NCBI GenBank assembly: GCA_023392475.1
Contig: JAEVZA010000336.1
Location: forward strand, 1 to 17,032
Length of the DNA: 17,032 nt
From: Actinomycetes bacterium
Lineage (GTDB): Bacteria > Actinomycetota > Acidimicrobiia > Acidimicrobiales > Microtrichaceae
Reading direction: 5' to 3'
Shown here piece by piece: positions 14,996 to 17,032 of this stretch. The notes under the pieces were generated by a model that had not been told where the DNA came from, searched no databases, and saw only the letters and a program-made list of their open reading frames with translations. The position numbers and the translations under genes are program-made. Each line of letters opens with the position of its first letter. Position 1 is the first letter of the stretch.

Positions 14996-15017
14996 CTTCG
15001 GTTGTCCCCCCAGCCAT

Positions 15018-15037
15018 GACCGGATCGCCCTCCGGTC
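15018..15037. repeat. short inverted repeat in the lipoprotein leader region
   Basis: GACCGGA (15018-15024) and TCCGGTC (15031-15037) form a 7-bp hairpin with a 6-nt loop, 22 nt or more ahead of the lipoprotein start on the minus strand. It may be part of the mRNA leader or an operator. Confidence 0.3.
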
Positions 15038-15045
15038 GGACGAGG

Positions 15046-15075
15046 AACATCGCACACCGCGCCGGGCCGGGTCCA
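15046..15075 (-). promoter_or_regulatory. weak candidate promoter of the lipoprotein gene
   Basis: On the minus strand TGGACC (15070-15075) and GATGTT (15046-15051) are separated by 18 bp. The first resembles a TTGACC -35 box; the second is a poor -10. If used, the mRNA leader would be about 45 nt and would contain the 15018-15037 hairpin. Confidence 0.25.
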
Positions 15076-15121
15076 GCGGTGATCCCGCCCAGTCGGGCCG
15101 GTTCGCCGCGCCCGGTGGCGG

Positions 15122-15379
15122 TCACACCACCCGGAGCGCCCCCAGGGCCTCCTCGACGGGCTCGGACCGCCGGATCGCGAGGATCTGGTCGGTCCGGAAG
15201 CTCGCCATCCGGACCGACCAGCAGTCGACGGTGGTCCGCCCGCCCGTCCGGAAGAACGTCGTCATGGACTGCTCGGGCTGGTAGGCGTCCGCGCCGACGA
15301 CGCGCTCGACGTTGCCGTCGCGGAGCGTCACGTCGAACGTGATCGTCGGGTGGGCCTCGGTGGTCGGCGTCAGCGTCAT
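15122..15379 (-). CDS. small conserved-looking protein of unknown function (85 aa)
   Basis: This is an 85-aa product starting at ATG 15379, 7 nt after a TACGGT -10 box, so probably leaderless. The sequence opens MTLTPTTEAHPTITFDVTLRDG and continues with 'GADAYQPEQSMTTFF', 'TVDCWSVRMASFRTDQILAIRR'. This is a beta-strand-rich single domain with no signal peptide or membrane segment; the C-terminal strand 'SFRTDQILAIRR' has the look of a conserved core. I do not recognise a named family. The same frame is open far upstream to 16534, but that stretch is antisense-like, Arg/Pro/Ser-rich noise overlapping the hydrolase gene; coding character starts only at 15379. It is separated from the hydrolase gene by 193 nt holding inverted repeats. 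Confidence 0.65.
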   Translation of the reverse strand: MTLTPTTEAHPTITFDVTLRDGNVERVVGADAYQPEQSMTTFFRTGGRTTVDCWSVRMASFRTDQILAIRRSEPVEEALGALRVV

Positions 15380-15386
15380 GCCGATG

Positions 15387-15392
15387 ACCGTA
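15387..15392 (-). promoter_or_regulatory. candidate leaderless -10 box of the 85-aa gene
   Basis: Minus-strand TACGGT followed by 7 nt and ATG 15379. It is the same hexamer and nearly the same spacing as before the histidine kinase gene. No good -35 box is seen (TATCGA at an 18-bp spacer is the closest). Confidence 0.45.
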
Positions 15393-15402
15393 CGGAAGCC
15401 GG

Positions 15403-15567
15403 CCTGTGGATCGATAGGGCGCGAACCGTGTGATCTCGCGGTGCGACCACGGTGGACGGCGTGTGGATGGGAGTGCGGTCGTCCACAGGGCGGGGAGTGA
15501 GGTCGCACCGGGAGGTCCGCATGCGGCCCGATCAGTGGGAGTCCGGTCGCGACGGCCTGTGGACGAC
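15403..15567. repeat. interleaved inverted repeats with four TCCACA cores
   Basis: Two inverted repeats interlock. CGGTGCGACC (15439-15448) pairs with GGTCGCACCG (15501-15510), and GTCGTCCACAGG (15478-15489) pairs with CCTGTGGACGAC (15556-15567). The region holds four TCCACA cores: 15405-15413 (-), 15462-15470 (-), 15479-15487 (+) and 15558-15566 (-). The last two read TCGTCCACA, one base from the actinobacterial DnaA box TTGTCCACA. It fills most of the gap between the hydrolase stop and the 85-aa gene. Confidence 0.4.
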
Positions 15568-15572
15568 GGGCG

Positions 15573-16490
15573 TCACCCCGCGTGGAGGAGGTCGTCGAGG
15601 ATGTCGCCCCACCGTGCCGCGATGAGCAGGTGGCCCTCGCCCGGGCACGCCCTGAACGAGGCCCCGGGCACGGCATCGGACAGTCGGCGTCCCAGCGCGG
15701 AAGGGACGAGTCGGTCGCGGTCCCCCTGCCAGATGACCGTGGGCGTGGTGACGTCCCGGGGTTCGAAGCCCCAGGGGCGGCCCCAGGCCCGGTACTCCTC
15801 CTGGATCCCCTCGTTCGACATCGTGGCCTCGGCGACCGCGGCGTCGATCGCCGCGCCGGCGGGGCCGGCCAGCACCGCGGCGTCGGTGTCGCCCCAGGTG
15901 CGGTGCTCGGCACGCCCGATCCGTCGGGTGCCGTCGGCCTGCCAGCGCCCGGCGGAGCGCCGCGCCTGGAGGTGCAGCAGCTGGATGACCGTGCGGCGCG
16001 CGACGGCCGGCCACGGGCGCCCGACCGCACCGAGGAGCCGGCGGTCGAGGCTCGACAGCGAGCCCTCCACGTCGGGCCACGACAGCGGCGGGACCCCGGC
16101 GACGACCTCGCACCGGGGCGTCCGCTCCGGGTGCAGCGCGGCGACGGCGAGGGCGTACTGCCCGCCGAGGGACCACCCGACGACGCCCGCGGTCGTGCCC
16201 GTCCCGACGGCGTCGAGCACCCGGACGACGTCCTCGGCGGCATCGGGGGCGCTCCAGCCCGGGAGGTGGTCGGACCCCGCGATGCCCGGGCGGTCGACCG
16301 CGAGCACGGCGACCCGCCGCTGCGCCGCGGCGTCGTGGGCGAGTGCGGCGTCGGCGCCGCACGACAGGCCGCCGTGGCAGGACACCACGACGGTGGACGC
16401 GGCGTCGGCGGGGGTGCCGTACCACCGGAACCCGACCCGTCGACCGTCCACCTGGATCGAGCCGTCGTCGACCGGACCGGGAACCGACAT
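15573..16490 (-). CDS. alpha/beta hydrolase
   Basis: This 305-aa protein starts at ATG 16490. It has the alpha/beta-hydrolase fold with an oxyanion-hole motif CHGGLSCGAD (38-47), strand DRPGIAGSD (66-74), nucleophile elbow GWSLGG with S107, catalytic acid in GDRDRLVP (D259) and catalytic His in GEGHLL (H287). A cap region lies between ~130 and ~240. No signal peptide is present, so it is cytoplasmic. The best match in style is the large esterase/haloalkane-dehalogenase-like group of serine hydrolases; the serine nucleophile excludes a true haloalkane dehalogenase. The substrate is unknown. The gene is divergent from the zinc-ribbon gene with 74 nt between the starts, and its TACCGT -10 box lies 8 nt before the ATG. 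Confidence 0.9.
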   Translation of the reverse strand: MSVPGPVDDGSIQVDGRRVGFRWYGTPADAASTVVVSCHGGLSCGADAALAHDAAAQRRVAVLAVDRPGIAGSDHLPGWSAPDAAEDVVRVLDAVGTGTTAGVVGWSLGGQYALAVAALHPERTPRCEVVAGVPPLSWPDVEGSLSSLDRRLLGAVGRPWPAVARRTVIQLLHLQARRSAGRWQADGTRRIGRAEHRTWGDTDAAVLAGPAGAAIDAAVAEATMSNEGIQEEYRAWGRPWGFEPRDVTTPTVIWQGDRDRLVPSALGRRLSDAVPGASFRACPGEGHLLIAARWGDILDDLLHAG

Positions 16491-16498
16491 GGGGACGG

Positions 16499-16504
16499 AC
16501 GGTA
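16499..16504 (-). promoter_or_regulatory. candidate leaderless -10 box of the hydrolase gene
   Basis: Minus-strand TACCGT (TAnnnT) followed by 8 nt and ATG 16490, placing the transcript start within a base or two of the start codon. No Shine-Dalgarno sequence is present, which agrees with leaderless expression. Confidence 0.45.
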
Positions 16505-16552
16505 CCCCCGGGCCGACGAGGCGGGATGGACCACCCGGGCGGGGAGCCGCGC

Positions 16553-16558
16553 GACACT
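16553..16558 (+). promoter_or_regulatory. weak -10-like box of the zinc-ribbon gene
   Basis: GACACT lies 6 nt before ATG 16565. It has the A and final T of TAnnnT but not the first T. Spacing equals that of the stronger leaderless promoters in the window, and no ribosome binding site is present. Confidence 0.25.
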
Positions 16559-16564
16559 TCGGCG

Positions 16565-16756
16565 ATGGCCGACGATCCGCTCTCGTTCACGTGCCCGCGC
16601 TGCCGCTCGGAGGTGACCGAGGCGTACTACGGACCGTGCGGCTCGTGCCGCACGACGTTGCGGGCGACGCTCGGCGTCGAGGCACGCGAGGTGGAGGCCG
16701 TCGACTACGAGCCGAAGATGAACGTCACCCCGAACGCCGTCGCGACCAAGGACTGA
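16565..16756 (+). CDS. small zinc-ribbon protein (63 aa)
   Basis: This is a 63-aa protein starting at ATG 16565. Two CxxC knuckles (C10-PR-C13 and C25-GS-C28), 11 residues apart, should bind one zinc ion. The C-terminal half (REVEAVDYEPKMNVTPNAVATKD) is charged and lacks hydrophobic segments. Small proteins of this kind are often RNA- or protein-binding accessory factors, but no function can be given. The frame is open upstream to 16343, antisense to the hydrolase gene, where it is Arg-rich and unlike a protein. The stop is 6 nt from the stop of the convergent glycosylase gene. Confidence 0.75.
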   Translation: MADDPLSFTCPRCRSEVTEAYYGPCGSCRTTLRATLGVEAREVEAVDYEPKMNVTPNAVATKD

Positions 16757-16762
16757 CCCGGG

Positions 16763-17032
16763 TCACCACCTGGCGATGGGGATCGGCGTGTAGCGCGGTC
16801 CTCGCCGCGGCGCCGCGAGCCCGGCACCGGCGACGAGCCGCACCACGCGCCCACGGTGACCGGGCCACGGGGCCAGCAGCTCGAGCATCCGCTCGTCGGA
16901 GCCCCGCTCCTCGCCGGCCAGCGCGTGGCAGACGGTGTGCGGCACGTGGAGGTCGCCGAGCAGCACGCAGTCGGGATCGCCCAGGACGGCGATCGCGAGC
17001 CCGGTGGCCGTCCACGGCCCGATCCCCGGCAG
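16763..17032 (-). CDS. HhH-GPD DNA glycosylase (AlkA/3-methyladenine type), C-terminal part
   Basis: The last 89 residues of a gene that enters from the right edge; its start is outside the window. The visible part opens with the helix-hairpin-helix motif LPGIGPWTA and then 'VLLGDLHVPHTVCHAL', in which the aspartate of GDLHV occupies the place of the catalytic Asp of AlkA-type glycosylases (LPGIGxWTA...D). The C-terminus is 'WPGHRGRVVRLVAGAG...YTPIPIARW'. The HhH-GPD superfamily removes damaged bases in base excision repair. The family's usual C-terminal 'W.P.R..A...W' helix appears altered here to 'WPGHRGRVVRLV'. The damage specificity cannot be set from this fragment. Confidence 0.82.
   Translation of the reverse strand: MPGIGPWTATGLAIAVLGDPDCVLLGDLHVPHTVCHALAGEERGSDERMLELLAPWPGHRGRVVRLVAGAGLAAPRRGPRYTPIPIARW

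Noticed and set aside
15403..15567. A chromosomal replication origin
   Set aside because: Only two near-consensus and two weak DnaA-like boxes, no AT-rich unwinding region and no replication genes nearby. Kept only as a finding about repeats.
15380..16534. N-terminal extension of the 85-aa minus-strand gene in the same open frame
   Set aside because: It overlaps the hydrolase in another frame and reads as Arg/Ser/Pro-rich noise. The -10 box and protein-like composition place the start at 15379.
1..17032. CRISPR arrays, tRNA or rRNA genes, insertion sequences, prophage or toxin-antitoxin modules
   Set aside because: No regularly spaced repeats, no recognisable tRNA/rRNA sequence, and no transposase, integrase or toxin motif in any supported frame.

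Overview
The window comes from a very GC-rich actinobacterial chromosome. The evidence is strong G/C bias at third codon positions, frequent GTG starts, TAnnnT -10 hexamers lying 6-8 nt before start codons (leaderless transcription), and the kinds of genes present. The style of several small proteins suggests class Acidimicrobiia, but that is an impression and not a proven placement. I see no tRNA, rRNA, transposon, integrase or CRISPR array. It reads as ordinary chromosome with envelope-related functions.

Region 1 (1-7320), envelope glycan block. A GT-C type membrane glycosyltransferase is followed by a polyprenol-phosphate mannose synthase-like GT2 enzyme and a large acyltransferase-3 protein ending in two SGNH-like domains. 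The first of these domains has lost all three catalytic residues. A convergent FAD-dependent amine-oxidase/Glf-like flavoprotein faces them across a long hairpin. The GT2 enzyme could make the lipid-linked sugar, the GT-C protein could use it, and the acyltransferase could decorate the product; this pathway is inferred from context.

Region 2 (7321-13843), stress signalling and export. A histidine kinase, a NarL/LuxR response regulator and a DUF4097 membrane protein form an overlapping operon. An MacB/FtsX-type ABC transporter (ATPase plus permease) follows under its own promoter. A 20-nt site with 19 identities lies 42-43 bp upstream of the -10 box in front of both the kinase operon and the ABC operon. 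This suggests that the response regulator controls both.

Region 3 (13844-17032), small genes, mostly on the minus strand. They are a 74-aa unknown protein with a strong ribosome binding site, a secreted lipoprotein, an 85-aa unknown leaderless gene, an alpha/beta hydrolase, a divergent 63-aa zinc-ribbon protein, and the C-terminal end of an HhH-GPD (AlkA-like) DNA glycosylase cut by the window edge.

Large intergenic hairpins sit after gene ends at 1750-1791, 5653-5714, 10276-10322 and 14276-14326. Three have GTTCTG/CAGAAC-like ends, and all have different but self-complementary cores and no T-tract. They look like a family of terminators or dispersed palindromic elements. A different GC-rich hairpin (13889-13925) separates the permease from its convergent neighbour.
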